A DNA stretch of 64,000 bases from Streptomyces sp. NRRL S-337 (GTDB lineage Bacteria > Actinomycetota > Actinomycetes > Streptomycetales > Streptomycetaceae), in NCBI RefSeq assembly GCF_000720175.1, contig NZ_JOIX01000010.1, positions 1 to 64,000 on the forward strand, written 5' to 3'. The notes below the pieces were generated by a model. That model made no database searches. It was not told the origin of the DNA and saw only the letters and a list, made by a program, of their open reading frames with translations. Shown here in pieces: positions 25,806 through 35,601 of this stretch. The number at the start of each line of letters is the position of its first letter. Position 1 is the stretch's first letter. The position numbers and the translations under genes are program-made.

Positions 25806-27587
25806 ATGCCCGGACGCATCGAGGACTACGCCCTGCTGGGCGACCTGCAGACCGCCGCGCTGGTCGGGCGGGACGGCTCGATCGACTGGATGTGCCTGCC
25901 CCGCTTCGACTCGCCCAGCTGCTTCGCGGCCCTCCTCGGCGACGAACGGCAGGGCCACTGGCGGATCGCCCCGGTGTCCGGCGGACCGTGCGACGACCGC
26001 GCCTACCGCGGCGACACCCTGGTTCTGGAGAGCACCTGGACGACCCCCGACGGCGCCGTCCGGGTCGTCGACTTCATGCCGCAGCGCGACCAGTCACCGA
26101 GACTGGTCCGCCTCGTCGAGGGCCTGCGCGGCAGCGTCGACATGCGCGGCGACCTGCGGCTCCGCTTCAACTACGGCCGGATCGCGCCCTGGGTGCGGCG
26201 CACCGAGCACCACCGCATCGCGGTCGCCGGCCCGGACTCCGCCTGGCTGCGGCTCGCCCCCGGCGTGCACACCTACGGCCATGACACCAGCACCCGCTCG
26301 GAGTTCACCGTACAGGCCGGCGATCGGGTGCCGTTCGTCCTGACCTGGCAGCCCTCCCACCTGCCCAACGCGCACCGGATCGACCCGGACCGGGCCCTGC
26401 GGGAGACCACCGACGCCTGGCGGCGCTGGACGGCCGGCTGCCGTTACGAGGGTGCCTGGCGCGAGGCGGTCCTGCGCTCCCTGATCACCCTCAAGGCGCT
26501 CGCCTACCGGCCGACCGGCGGGATCGTCGCCGCCGCCACCGCCTCCCTGCCCGAACACCTCGGCGGCGTACGCAACTGGGACTACCGCTTCTGCTGGCTG
26601 CGCGACTCCAGCATGACGCTGTCCGCCCTGCTGCGCGGCGGCTTCCGCGAGGAGGCGGCCGCCTGGCGGCAGTGGCTGGTACGGGCCATCGCCGGCGACC
26701 CGCGGGACCTGCAGAGCGTCTACGGCGTCGCCGGTGAACGGCGGCTGCCCGAGACCGCCGCCGACTGGCTGCCCGGCTACGAGCACTCCGCCCCGGTCCG
26801 CTTCGGCAACGCCGCCGTCGACCAGCTCCAGCTCGACATCTACGGCGAGGTCGTCGACACCCTCTACCTCGCGCTGCGCGCCGGCATCCCGATGGAACGC
26901 CATGTCTGGGGCCTGCTGCGGACCTTGATGTCCTTCATCGAGGCGCACTGGCAGGACCCCGACGAGGGCCTGTGGGAGGGCCGCGGCGGCCGCCGGCACT
27001 GGGTGCACTCCAAGGTCATGTCCTGGGTCGCCGCGGACCGGGCGGTCCGGATGGCCCGGCTGACCGGCCTGGCGGCCCCCGTCGACCGCTGGCGGGCGAT
27101 GCGAGACGCGGTGCACGCCGACGTCTGCGCGCACGGTTACGACCGGGAACGCGGGGTGTTCGTCCAGCACTACGGCAGCCGGGAACTGGACGCGGCCACC
27201 CTGTTCATCGTCAAGACCGGCTTCCTGCCGCCCGACGACCCCCGGGTCGTGCGCACCGTCGACGCGGTGCGCGACGGACTCGACCACGCCGGCTTCCACC
27301 GCCGCTACGCCGGACGGACCGAGGTCGACGGACTGCCCGGCACCGAAGGCGCCTTCCTCGCCTGCTCGTTGTGGCTCGCCGACGCGCTGGCCGCGACCGG
27401 CCGCCCGGACGTCGCCCGGGAACTCTTCACCCGGGTGCTGTCGGCGGCCAACGACGTCGGACTGCTCTCCGAGGAATGGGACCCCGCGCAACGCCGCCAA
27501 CTGGGCAACACCCCGCAGGCGTTCACCCATGTCGCGCTGGTGAACACGGCGTTCCTGCTGTCCGAGGACGCCGCCGTCGCCGCATGA
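25806..27587 (+). CDS. GH15 family glycoside hydrolase (glucoamylase/trehalase-like)
   Basis: 593 aa, no signal peptide, cytosolic. The N-terminal super-beta-sandwich starts with IEDYALLGDLQTAALVGRDG, typical for bacterial GH15. The alpha/alpha-barrel contains GVRNWDYRFCWLRDSS with the catalytic-acid region, and a second acidic segment SEEWDPAQRRQLGNTPQAFT. Relatives hydrolyse trehalose or alpha-1,4-glucans. ATG 25806 follows GAGGGGACC. An intracellular trehalase would be consistent with reserve-sugar use; which substrate is used cannot be read from sequence. Confidence 0.9.
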   Translation: MPGRIEDYALLGDLQTAALVGRDGSIDWMCLPRFDSPSCFAALLGDERQGHWRIAPVSGGPCDDRAYRGDTLVLESTWTTPDGAVRVVDFMPQRDQSPRLVRLVEGLRGSVDMRGDLRLRFNYGRIAPWVRRTEHHRIAVAGPDSAWLRLAPGVHTYGHDTSTRSEFTVQAGDRVPFVLTWQPSHLPNAHRIDPDRALRETTDAWRRWTAGCRYEGAWREAVLRSLITLKALAYRPTGGIVAAATASLPEHLGGVRNWDYRFCWLRDSSMTLSALLRGGFREEAAAWRQWLVRAIAGDPRDLQSVYGVAGERRLPETAADWLPGYEHSAPVRFGNAAVDQLQLDIYGEVVDTLYLALRAGIPMERHVWGLLRTLMSFIEAHWQDPDEGLWEGRGGRRHWVHSKVMSWVAADRAVRMARLTGLAAPVDRWRAMRDAVHADVCAHGYDRERGVFVQHYGSRELDAATLFIVKTGFLPPDDPRVVRTVDAVRDGLDHAGFHRRYAGRTEVDGLPGTEGAFLACSLWLADALAATGRPDVARELFTRVLSAANDVGLLSEEWDPAQRRQLGNTPQAFTHVALVNTAFLLSEDAAVAA

Positions 27588-27629
27588 CCCTCCCCGCGCC
27601 CGGTCAACTCGCCCCGGCTGCTCGGCCGT

Positions 27630-28730
27630 TCAGCCGCGCAGGGCCCCGTAGCGCCGCAGCGCGCCCCGCACCCGGGACCGCAGCCACGGCCGGGCGGTGA
27701 TGAAGTCCCGCGCCGTGCGCTCGGCCGCGTCGTGCAGCAGAGCGCCGCCCGCCACCAGCGTCGGCCGCCACAACAGGCCCTGCGGCAGGGTGCGTTCCTC
27801 GGTGGTGAACGCCTGCTTGTACTCCGAGTCGCCGGTGCCCAGATCCACGGTGGTCACCCCCAGTTCCGCCGCGGTCGCGATCACCCGGCCGAGCAGCACC
27901 GTCCCCGGCGAATGCGCCGCGTACCGGTGGTCGAAGGCGGTGACGCAACAGGTCAGCACGGTCGCCGAACGCAGCGTGAGCTGCATCGCCGCCGGCTCGT
28001 CGCCGAGGTACAGCACGGACAGCGCGCCCGTACACGTCGGGGTGCGCAGCCCCGCCAGGACCCGCGCCAGCTCCGTACCGCGCTCCGCGGACAGCGGATC
28101 GGACCAGCCGCTCGCCCGGTACTGCGCCGACTTCCAGCGCAGCATCGTCCCCAGCAGCCGCGGATCGCGCTCGTCGAAGACGTACCGCACCGGTACCTCG
28201 CCGCGGGCCAGCCGGTTCTCGTGCTTGCGCAGGGTCTTCGCCGAGGCGGGCGAACGCCGCCGGACGGCCGTGCGGTGGGCCTCGTAGCCCTCGCTCAGAT
28301 CGGCCAGCGGACTGGGCACCCGGCCCAGCAGCCGGACCCCGGGCGGCACCGCGGTACCCGCCCCGCCGAGCGGCGGACCGGCCGGCTCGGCCTGCACGAA
28401 CCGCCACACCGCCAGCCCGCAGGCGGCCAGCACGGCACGGTAGTCGGGCCGCGGCAGCCCGGGCTCGCAGAGCAGCCCGCCCACGTCCGTGAAGCCCTTG
28501 CCGATGACCTCGCCGACGCCGTGCCCGCGCTCCTCGAAGCCCAGCCAGCCGCACCGCCCGTCGCTCTCCACCACCGCCACCCGGGCGGCCGGCCGGACCC
28601 CGCCGACCGCCCGCGCGAAGTCCGGGGACAGCACCGGATGAGCCGGACGGCCGGGCGCGGACAGCGCCCGCGCCCAGCGCTCGGCCCGGACACCGCCGAG
28701 CGCACCGGCCGCCAGGACCTCGATGTCCAT
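27630..28730 (-). CDS. FemAB/BioF2-like GNAT acyltransferase
   Basis: 366 aa. The C-terminal half has the CelD/BcsL-type acyltransferase pattern: KTLRKHENRLARGEV, MLRWKSAQYRASG, PGTVLLGRVIATAAELGVTTVDLGTGDSEYKQAF. This family acylates cell-surface sugars or peptidoglycan-linked residues. The N-terminal half is a divergent second GNAT-like fold. ATG 28730 has GGAGGCGC upstream. It precedes no obvious partner gene; the small gene 28836-29027 lies upstream on the same strand, 105 bp away. Confidence 0.82.
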   Translation of the reverse strand: MDIEVLAAGALGGVRAERWARALSAPGRPAHPVLSPDFARAVGGVRPAARVAVVESDGRCGWLGFEERGHGVGEVIGKGFTDVGGLLCEPGLPRPDYRAVLAACGLAVWRFVQAEPAGPPLGGAGTAVPPGVRLLGRVPSPLADLSEGYEAHRTAVRRRSPASAKTLRKHENRLARGEVPVRYVFDERDPRLLGTMLRWKSAQYRASGWSDPLSAERGTELARVLAGLRTPTCTGALSVLYLGDEPAAMQLTLRSATVLTCCVTAFDHRYAAHSPGTVLLGRVIATAAELGVTTVDLGTGDSEYKQAFTTEERTLPQGLLWRPTLVAGGALLHDAAERTARDFITARPWLRSRVRGALRRYGALRG

Positions 28731-28835
28731 CCCTGCGCCTCCGAAATCCCGCGCCGCAGCCACAGCCTCCGGCGCGGGGTCGTCGGGGAGATCCGGAAGA
28801 AGACCCTCAGGAGCGTCCCCCGGAGCGCGCGGCCG

Positions 28836-29027
28836 TCACGGCAGATACCGCTCGATGACGCCCGGCCCCTCCTCGTCCATCAGCCGCCTGGCCCATGCCA
28901 GGCTCGACGGGGTCGGCTCGCGCCCGGACGCCCGTACCAGGTCCTCCGGGTCGTAGGGCCGCTCGCTGCCGGTGTACAGCTCCGCCGGCCGGTGCTCGGC
29001 CGGCTGCTCCTTGCCGTTGGTCGTCAC
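28836..29027 (-). CDS. small conserved-looking hypothetical protein
   Basis: 63 aa, hydrophilic, acidic, no signal or membrane helix. Start GTG 29027 has AAGGAGGA 3 nt upstream, a strong ribosome site that supports a real gene. The core YDPEDLVRASGREPTPSSLAW and LMDEEGPGVIERYLP is predicted helical. No family was recognised. It lies between the SpoIIE-type phosphatase and the FemAB-like gene, all on the minus strand. Confidence 0.65.
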   Translation of the reverse strand: MTTNGKEQPAEHRPAELYTGSERPYDPEDLVRASGREPTPSSLAWARRLMDEEGPGVIERYLP

Positions 29028-29138
29028 AGGTCCTCCTTCGTCCGCGCCCGCCGGGTCGCCGGGACCTCGCTTGGTTCCATGATGGGGCGGACACCGAACA
29101 CCCGCACGACGGCGCCGGTCCGCGGCCCCCGCGCCCGC

Positions 29139-31565
29139 TCAGGCCACCGGCCGCGGCGCCCCCGGATACCGCGCCGGGAACGCCTGCTCGGTCCAGATGG
29201 TCTTGCCGTACGGCGTGTACCGGGTGCCCCAGCGCTGCACCAGCTGCGCGACGATGAACAGCCCCCGCCCGCCCTCGTCCTCACTGGCCGCGTGGCGCAG
29301 GTGCGGCGAGGTGTGTCCGGTGTCGGACACCTCGGTCAGCAGCGTCAGATCCCGCAGCAGCCGCAGGTGCAGCGGCCCCGAGGCGTGCCGCACCGCATTG
29401 GTGACCAGCTCACTGACCGCCAGCTCGGTCGCGTACGACAGCTCCTCCAGTCCCCACTCCCGCAGCTGCGCGGTCGCCAGCTCCCGGGCCGCGCCCACCG
29501 CCGCCGGCTCCGCCGGCAGCTCCCAGGCCGCCACCTGCCGCGCGTCCAGCTCGCGGGTGCGCACCAGCAGCAACGCCGAGTCGTCGGCGGCAGGCCCGTC
29601 CGGCAGCAGCTCGGCCATCGCCCGGTCGCACAGCTCCTCCAGCGGCCGGTGGTGCTCGCCCAGCACCCGGCCCAGAACCTCCAGCCCCTCGTCGACGTCC
29701 CGGTGCGGCGACTCCACCAGTCCGTCCGTGAACAGCGCGACCAGACTGCCCGGCGGCAGTTCGAGATCCAGCGACTCGAACGGCAGCCCGCCCAGGCCCA
29801 ACGGCGGACCGGCCGGCAGATCGGGGAAGAACATCGTGCCCGACGGGTCGACCACGGCCGGCGGCAGATGACCGGCCCGGGCCATGGTGCAGCGCCGCGA
29901 CACCGGGTCGTAGACCGCGTACAGGCAGGTCACGCCGGTGGCCACGTCGTCCGGGCCGGTGTGCGTGCCGACCTGGCCCGCGCCGTCCTCCGCGGGCTGC
30001 CCCACCAGGTCGTCCAGCCGGCTCAGCAGCTCGTCGGGCGACAGGTCCAGCTGGGCCAGCGCGCGGACCGTCGTCCGCAGCCGCCCCATGGTCGCCGCCG
30101 CCTCCAGCCCGTGGCCCACCACGTCCCCCACGACCAGCCCGACCCGGGTCCCGGAGAGCCCGATCACATCGAACCAGTCGCCGCCCACCCCGGCCCGGTC
30201 GTCACTGGGCAGATAGCGGTACGCCACGTCGACCGCGGACTGCTCCGGCACGTGCTGCGGCAGCAGGTTGCGCTGCAGGGCCAGCGCGGCGGCGTGCTCC
30301 CGGGTGAAGCGGCGGGCGTTGTCCAGGCACACCGCCGTCCGGGTGACCAGCTCGTCGGCGAGCTCGATCTCGCCCTTGTCGAACACCGACGGGTGCGCGC
30401 CCCGCGTGAAGGTGACCAGCCCCATCGGGGCCCCACCCGCCCGCAGCGGCACCACCATGGCGTTCTCCGCCCGCACCATCCCCCCGGAGGACAGACTGCG
30501 GTACGGCAGCGACCCCGGCGGATACTCGATGCCGTACGGGTGGTGCGGCACGGCGTCCGGCGGGTCACCGACGCTGCGCGTGGCCACCCGGACCAGCGGC
30601 GGCACCGTACCGTCCCCCGGCGCCGGCTCCTCGCCCTCCAGCACCGGGCGCACCAGGTCCACGGTGACCGTCCGCGCGAAGTCCGGCACCGCGACCTCGG
30701 TGATCTCCCGGGCCGTGACCGTCATGTCGAGCGTCGTCCCGATCCGGATGCCGGCCGCCACCAGCAGGTTCAGCCGGCGCTGCGCCTGGTAGCGGTCGGT
30801 GATGTCGAAGGCGTCCTCGCACACCCCGAGGACCTGCCCCTGGGCGTCGTGCAGCCGGTAGTAGGAGCACGACCAGACGTGGTCCGGGCCCGGCTCGGAC
30901 GGCTGCTGGCCGACGAAGTGCAGGTCGAGGACCGGCTCACCGGTCTCCAGGACCTGCTGCATCACCGCGTCGAGCGTGCGCGGGTACCCCTCCGTCACGA
31001 ACTCGCCGTCGGGGTACAGCGCCTCGGCCCGGGTGCCGAGGAACTCCCGCAGCGGCAGCCCGATCTCCCGCACGAACGCGGCGTTCCCCCAGGTCACCCG
31101 CAGATCGGTGTCATAGATGCCCAGCCCCACCGGCGACTGGGTGGCCAGTCCGTGCAGCATCGCCTGCCGGGACTCCCACTCCTGCTGCGCGTCCAGAGCG
31201 GTCGCCACCAGGATGCGGGCCGGCGCGCCCGGCGCGGAGCCGCCGGGCGCGGTCTCCAGCGCACAGGTGGTGACCGCCACCCGCAGCAGCCGGCCGTCCC
31301 GGTGCCGTGCCGTCCCCGGCCGGCCACTGCTCAGCGGGATTTCCGCCGACTGCCCGGACCACGCGCCACCGGCCGCCTCGACGGCCGGGAAGAACGTCTC
31401 ACAGGGCCGCCCGATGACTTCCTCCGGCCGGTAGCCGAGCAGCCGCTGGGCCGCCGGGCTCCACCCGATGACCAGCTCCCGGGCGTCGAGCACCGCTGTG
31501 GCCGCCCTGGTGACGTCGAGGGGACCACGGAAGTCGGCGATCTCCGCCGCGTTCCATGCGTTCAT
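29139..31565 (-). CDS. PAS-PAS-GAF-SpoIIE phosphatase with C-terminal anti-sigma kinase domain
   Basis: 808 aa, soluble. Two PAS domains (about 1-130 and 150-290, the second ending VCEDAFDITDRYQAQ), a GAF domain (290-450), a PP2C-type SpoIIE phosphatase (VGGDWFDVIGLSG, GDVVGHGLEAAATM, FTDGLVESP) and a C-terminal HATPase of the RsbW type (SELVTNAVRHA and GGRGLFIVAQLV) follow in order. Such proteins dephosphorylate anti-anti-sigma factors and may also bind them, linking signals to a sigma factor. ATG 31565 is the most conserved-looking start; the ribosome site is weak. Confidence 0.92.
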   Translation of the reverse strand: MNAWNAAEIADFRGPLDVTRAATAVLDARELVIGWSPAAQRLLGYRPEEVIGRPCETFFPAVEAAGGAWSGQSAEIPLSSGRPGTARHRDGRLLRVAVTTCALETAPGGSAPGAPARILVATALDAQQEWESRQAMLHGLATQSPVGLGIYDTDLRVTWGNAAFVREIGLPLREFLGTRAEALYPDGEFVTEGYPRTLDAVMQQVLETGEPVLDLHFVGQQPSEPGPDHVWSCSYYRLHDAQGQVLGVCEDAFDITDRYQAQRRLNLLVAAGIRIGTTLDMTVTAREITEVAVPDFARTVTVDLVRPVLEGEEPAPGDGTVPPLVRVATRSVGDPPDAVPHHPYGIEYPPGSLPYRSLSSGGMVRAENAMVVPLRAGGAPMGLVTFTRGAHPSVFDKGEIELADELVTRTAVCLDNARRFTREHAAALALQRNLLPQHVPEQSAVDVAYRYLPSDDRAGVGGDWFDVIGLSGTRVGLVVGDVVGHGLEAAATMGRLRTTVRALAQLDLSPDELLSRLDDLVGQPAEDGAGQVGTHTGPDDVATGVTCLYAVYDPVSRRCTMARAGHLPPAVVDPSGTMFFPDLPAGPPLGLGGLPFESLDLELPPGSLVALFTDGLVESPHRDVDEGLEVLGRVLGEHHRPLEELCDRAMAELLPDGPAADDSALLLVRTRELDARQVAAWELPAEPAAVGAARELATAQLREWGLEELSYATELAVSELVTNAVRHASGPLHLRLLRDLTLLTEVSDTGHTSPHLRHAASEDEGGRGLFIVAQLVQRWGTRYTPYGKTIWTEQAFPARYPGAPRPVA

Positions 31566-31728
31566 GGCATCAACCCAGCCCGGTTCAGTACCTACAGCAT
31601 CGATCCTGATCAAGACCGGCACAACTGCGCTGCCCCGCTCCACGGCGCCCCGGTGCGGCCCCGCTGCGTCGCTGGCACAGTGGGAGGGGGTCCGTCCAGG
31701 GGGTGCGAAGCGACAGGAGGCAGATGTC

Positions 31729-32517
31729 ATGTCGGCCCATGGCCCCACCACCCCGGCGCGCGGGGCTCCGTGCTGGGTGAGCCTGATGGCCCGCGATCTC
31801 GAATCGGCGCAGGAGTTCTACTCCGCCGTGCTGGGCTGGCGGTTCCGCCCGGCCAGCCTCGGGCAGGAGTTCTCCGTCGCGATGGCCGACGGGCAGCCGG
31901 TGGCCGGCATGGGCGCCCTCGCCCAGAGCTTCCAGGTCGCGGTGGCCTGGACGTCGTACTTCGCGGTGGAGGACGCCGACGTGACCGCCGACCGGATCCG
32001 TGAGCGCGGCGCGACCCTCGCGGTCGGCCCGCTCAAGCTCGGCCCCGGACGGGCCGCGCTGGCCGCCGACCGGGACGGCGCCAGCTTCGGCTTCTGGGAG
32101 GGCCAGACGCTCGCCTGGTCGGTCGGACACGGTCGCGCCCCCGCCTGCCTGGAACTGCGCACCCGCGACGCCTTCGAGGCCGCCATCTTCTACGCCGAGG
32201 TCTTCGAATGGGCCTCCGACCGGCCCGGCGGCTGCGAGGTCACCTACGAACACGACCAGGTCGTCGTGCACGACGGCACGCACACCGTCGCCACCCTGCG
32301 CGGCGGCGGGGTCGAGGCCGCCCCGGACCCGCGGGTACGGCCGCGCTGGCACGTGCACTTCCCGGTCGACGACATCGAGAAGGTGACCGCCGCCGCGGTC
32401 GCCGCCGGCGGGACCGTCACCCCGGTGACCGCGACCGCCGACGGCAACGGCAGCCAGGCCGTCGTCCGCGACCCCGACGGCGGCCTGTTCACCGTCACCT
32501 CGTCCGAAGCCCCCTGA
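31729..32517 (+). CDS. two-domain VOC (glyoxalase-fold) protein
   Basis: 262 aa with two glyoxalase/bleomycin-resistance modules (WVSLMARDLESAQEFYSAVL and, from about residue 140, CLELRTRDAFEAAIFYAEVF). Both end in the usual DRDGASFGFWEG and DPDGGLFTVTS strands. Relatives are annotated as hydroxylases or resistance proteins; the function is unknown. AGGAGG lies 8 nt upstream of ATG 31729. Confidence 0.9.
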   Translation: MSAHGPTTPARGAPCWVSLMARDLESAQEFYSAVLGWRFRPASLGQEFSVAMADGQPVAGMGALAQSFQVAVAWTSYFAVEDADVTADRIRERGATLAVGPLKLGPGRAALAADRDGASFGFWEGQTLAWSVGHGRAPACLELRTRDAFEAAIFYAEVFEWASDRPGGCEVTYEHDQVVVHDGTHTVATLRGGGVEAAPDPRVRPRWHVHFPVDDIEKVTAAAVAAGGTVTPVTATADGNGSQAVVRDPDGGLFTVTSSEAP

Positions 32518-32556
32518 CCCTGGCCGGACCGCGCCCGCCGGCGGCCGGCCGGTGCG

Positions 32557-35343
32557 TCAGCCCTCCTCCGGTTCCAGCGCGGGACACCACGCCGCCTGCT
32601 TCCGCCCGCCGACCCGGCCGCAGAACCCCGCCTGGGCCGGCCGCCCGCTCTTGTCGACGCGCTGCACCGACAGCAGCTTGTCCAGCGGGACCTGGCGGTC
32701 CACCTCACCGCCGAAGCTGATGATCCCGCTCGCCCCGTCGAGCGCCTCGTCCCCGTGCACCCCGCTGATCGCATGCCACACCGCGGGCGGCGTCAGCGGC
32801 ATCTGCGCGGCCTCCTCCCGCAGCTGCTTGACCGCGTTGACGTACAGCTTCACCGCGTCGAACCCGAGCGCCGCATGCCCGTCGAGCGAGGAGTTGGGGA
32901 CCTTCGCGCACTCCTCGGGGAACAGCCGGCTCAGCTCCGCGTACAGCTCGCTGGTGCCGTCGCAGTGCGCCGATCCGAGCGTGAAGTCCAGGAAGTCGTA
33001 CGGGATCCCCGGATAGTGCCCCCGGCGGTCCGCGTCCGCCGCCAGCCGGGCCACGTCGTCACCGCCGATCAGCACCGGCGGAGCGGAGTTGCAGGACTCG
33101 TTGATCCCGCCGAGCAGCGACTCGAAGTCCTCCGAACGCCCCGCGAAGAACACCACCCCCGGGTACGAACAGCTCCGCTGCCCCACCGTGCCGGGGCCCG
33201 GGGCGTCCGACGAGGGCTCCCGGCCCGGCGGCGGGGGCGGCGTGAACGCCGTCCGCTCCACCGCGAACTCCCGCGCCCGAAAACGCCGTTCGACGTCGTC
33301 GCTGAGCGTCCGGCTGTAGGTGTCGCTGGGATCGGCGGACGCGATGATCCGCACCCGCCGGGCCGGCTTGCCCGCACCGGTCCGTACCACGTGGTCGGCG
33401 TAGGCCGCGGCGACCTCCGCCTCCCGGGCGTTCTGCGGCGACACCTGGAAGTACATCGGGGACTGGCGCACCAGCGAGTCCGCGGACAGCGTCGTCGCCA
33501 CCATCGGCAGCCCCACCGCGGTCAGCTTCCGGATCGTCCGGTTGGTCGCCTCCCGGCTCTGGTCGAGCCCGGTGACCCCCACCAGGGACGGGTCCTGCTG
33601 CTTGAGGCGGTCCAGGATCTCCACCACCCGCGTGCCGAACCGCATCCCCGACCCGGCGTTCGCGGGGAAGATCCGCAGGATCGGCTCGGTGGCGCCGCTG
33701 CTGCGCAGCTGCCGGGACTGCGCGCTCGCCGCCCCCTGCAACGCCTCACGCCCGTAGGCGAGTTGACCGGTGAGCTTGCCCGAGACGCTGAGCAGTGCGG
33801 ACAGATGCACCAGGGTGACGAACGGCCGCTCCGGGGACGCCGCGTGCGCCTGCTCGGCGAGGGCGTTCTGGTCGTAGATCCGCTGCAGGGTCCGGTCCAG
33901 CGACGGATCGGGGGAGTGGAAGGTGAAACCGTGCCGGGCCACCCCGATGCACTCGCCGGTCTCCGCGGTGCGCAGGGTGTCCGCGTCGGCGTCGAACCGG
34001 CCGAGCCCGCAGTGCGCCTGCCGGTACCGGCTCTCCGCGCCCAGCACCAGGCCGCCCGCGCCCAGGAGGGCGACGGTGACCGCGCAGACCGCCACGACGG
34101 ACACCGTCCGCCGTGCCCACAACGGCGGTTCGGGGATCCGCAGCCGGGCGTCCTGCGCCACCTCCAGCCGCCGGGTCAGCTCATAGCTCTCCTCGGACGG
34201 CGGCATCAGCCGCGGCACGCTGACCGGCAGGTACCAGGGGGCGCGGTTGCGGGCCCGGCCCTGGTGCAGGAAGGTGTCCCGCCAGCCGCCGTAGAGCCGG
34301 TCGGTCAGCTCCCACAGCTCGCTGCGGCCCCAGTCCGCCCGGGTCCGGCTGCCCTCGGCCGGCGGCTCGGCACCGCAGGCGATGATCAGCAGCGGGTCGA
34401 AGGCGCCGGTCTCGTTGCGGACGTCGATGACGGCCTGGAGCAGCGCATGACCGCAGGTGTCCGGGCCCACCCCGTCGAGCAGCGCGACGCAGTACGCGGT
34501 GCGCCGGGCCGTACGGGGCCGCCACGGACGGCGGCGGAAGGCGACGCGCAGGTCCTCCAGGAACGCGTTGACCATCAGCTTGCGCAACTGCTCCGGGTCC
34601 TCGACCTGGTTGTGCGGTGCGGTCAGCCGCTCGGCGAAGCCGATGAAGGTGCCCGGGTCGCGCGGGGCGAGATAGGGCTGGTTGAGCAGCCAGCGGTACT
34701 CCCGGCCCAGGCCGCGGCGGACCCGGAACCAGGCGAGCGGGAAGACGTGCACCGCGAACAGCCACACCCACCAGGGCACCTTGCCGTCGACCGCCAGCTC
34801 GGTCTCGGGGGAGCGCAGCAGCCCGAACATCCGCCGCCGCCGGAACTCCCGCTCCCGCAGCCCCTGTAACAGGGTGTGGTCGGTGCCCTCCATGTCGCCC
34901 AGGTCGTCCGGGCGGTCGCCGGTGCCCACCTGGGTCAGCCAGTTGACGAGGCCGAACCGGCGGAAGCGGACCCGGCCGTCACTGCCGTTGACGCTTCGGG
35001 CGAAGCCCTGCGCGAGGCGTTCCAGGGTCCGCCGCACCGCCTCGACGGACTCCGGACCGGACCGCGGCGTGTCGGCCGCGAGGTCGTACAGCACGTGCGG
35101 CACCCGGCGCGGATCGGCGTGGCTGAGGAAGTAGCCGATGCCCTTGGCGAGTGCGGTGTGGTCCGGACCGGCCACCAGGCAGAGCACCGGCAGGCCCTCC
35201 CGGCCTTGCGCCACGCCGCGGTGCCGTACCGGTTCCGGACACTCCCGCCGGCGTGGCCGGCGGGTCAGGTCGGCGATCAGACGGAGCAGATGGCCTGCTC
35301 CGCGGAAGACGGGGATCTGGGAATCGAGTTCGTTCGACGCCAT
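32557..35343 (-). CDS. membrane protein with N-terminal cytoplasmic region and C-terminal ABC-type ligand-binding domain
   Basis: 928 aa. The first 400 residues are soluble, with LRLIADLTRRPRRRE, VNWLTQVG and a hydrophobic pair near residue 195 (VPWWVWLFAVHVFPLAWF). One strong membrane helix (VVAVCAVTVALLGAGGLVLG) at about 440-460 separates it from an extracytoplasmic domain of some 460 residues with the fold of branched-chain amino-acid binding proteins (PILRIFPANAGSGMRFG, DGHAALGFDAVKLY, ISGVHGDEALDGASGIISFG). Cys residues outside the membrane are paired. It looks like a sensor or receptor rather than a transport component, as no permease or ATPase is next to it. Confidence 0.82.
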   Translation of the reverse strand: MASNELDSQIPVFRGAGHLLRLIADLTRRPRRRECPEPVRHRGVAQGREGLPVLCLVAGPDHTALAKGIGYFLSHADPRRVPHVLYDLAADTPRSGPESVEAVRRTLERLAQGFARSVNGSDGRVRFRRFGLVNWLTQVGTGDRPDDLGDMEGTDHTLLQGLREREFRRRRMFGLLRSPETELAVDGKVPWWVWLFAVHVFPLAWFRVRRGLGREYRWLLNQPYLAPRDPGTFIGFAERLTAPHNQVEDPEQLRKLMVNAFLEDLRVAFRRRPWRPRTARRTAYCVALLDGVGPDTCGHALLQAVIDVRNETGAFDPLLIIACGAEPPAEGSRTRADWGRSELWELTDRLYGGWRDTFLHQGRARNRAPWYLPVSVPRLMPPSEESYELTRRLEVAQDARLRIPEPPLWARRTVSVVAVCAVTVALLGAGGLVLGAESRYRQAHCGLGRFDADADTLRTAETGECIGVARHGFTFHSPDPSLDRTLQRIYDQNALAEQAHAASPERPFVTLVHLSALLSVSGKLTGQLAYGREALQGAASAQSRQLRSSGATEPILRIFPANAGSGMRFGTRVVEILDRLKQQDPSLVGVTGLDQSREATNRTIRKLTAVGLPMVATTLSADSLVRQSPMYFQVSPQNAREAEVAAAYADHVVRTGAGKPARRVRIIASADPSDTYSRTLSDDVERRFRAREFAVERTAFTPPPPPGREPSSDAPGPGTVGQRSCSYPGVVFFAGRSEDFESLLGGINESCNSAPPVLIGGDDVARLAADADRRGHYPGIPYDFLDFTLGSAHCDGTSELYAELSRLFPEECAKVPNSSLDGHAALGFDAVKLYVNAVKQLREEAAQMPLTPPAVWHAISGVHGDEALDGASGIISFGGEVDRQVPLDKLLSVQRVDKSGRPAQAGFCGRVGGRKQAAWCPALEPEEG

Positions 35344-35499
35344 GGTGCCCCTGAGGACGGGTCGGAGTAGGGCCGGTATTCTGACACCGCGTCCCAGGCG
35401 GTCGCTATGGTTCCGCCGCACTCAAGGATCCCGTGGCCACCAACGTCCCCGCCCGCCCTGGGGATGGGGGCGGGCGGGGCATCATCTGCGCCGTCACTG

Positions 35500-35600
35500 C
35501 CGGATGTTGCCGTCAGATGTCCCGTCAGATGTCGTGGTCGGATGTTCTGTCAGACGCTGTTGCCGGACGTCTTGGCCGGACGTCTTGGCCGGACGTCGTG
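35500..35600. repeat. tandem repeats between protease stop and receptor-like gene
   Basis: Two and a half copies of CGGACGTCTTGGC (35564-35576, 35577-35589, 35590-35600 partial) follow two CGTCAGATGTC units (35511-35521 and 35523-35533) and related degenerate copies. The block is just downstream of the protease stop codon at 35602 and lies in the 258 bp upstream of the receptor-like gene. It may be a regulatory array or a decayed minisatellite. Confidence 0.7.
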
Positions 35601-35601
35601 A

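Noticed and set aside
27732..32003. 1,423-codon plus-strand open frame
   Set aside because: It runs opposite the FemAB-like, small and SpoIIE genes; composition is Arg/Gln/His/Pro-rich with no motif, typical for the antisense of GC-rich genes.
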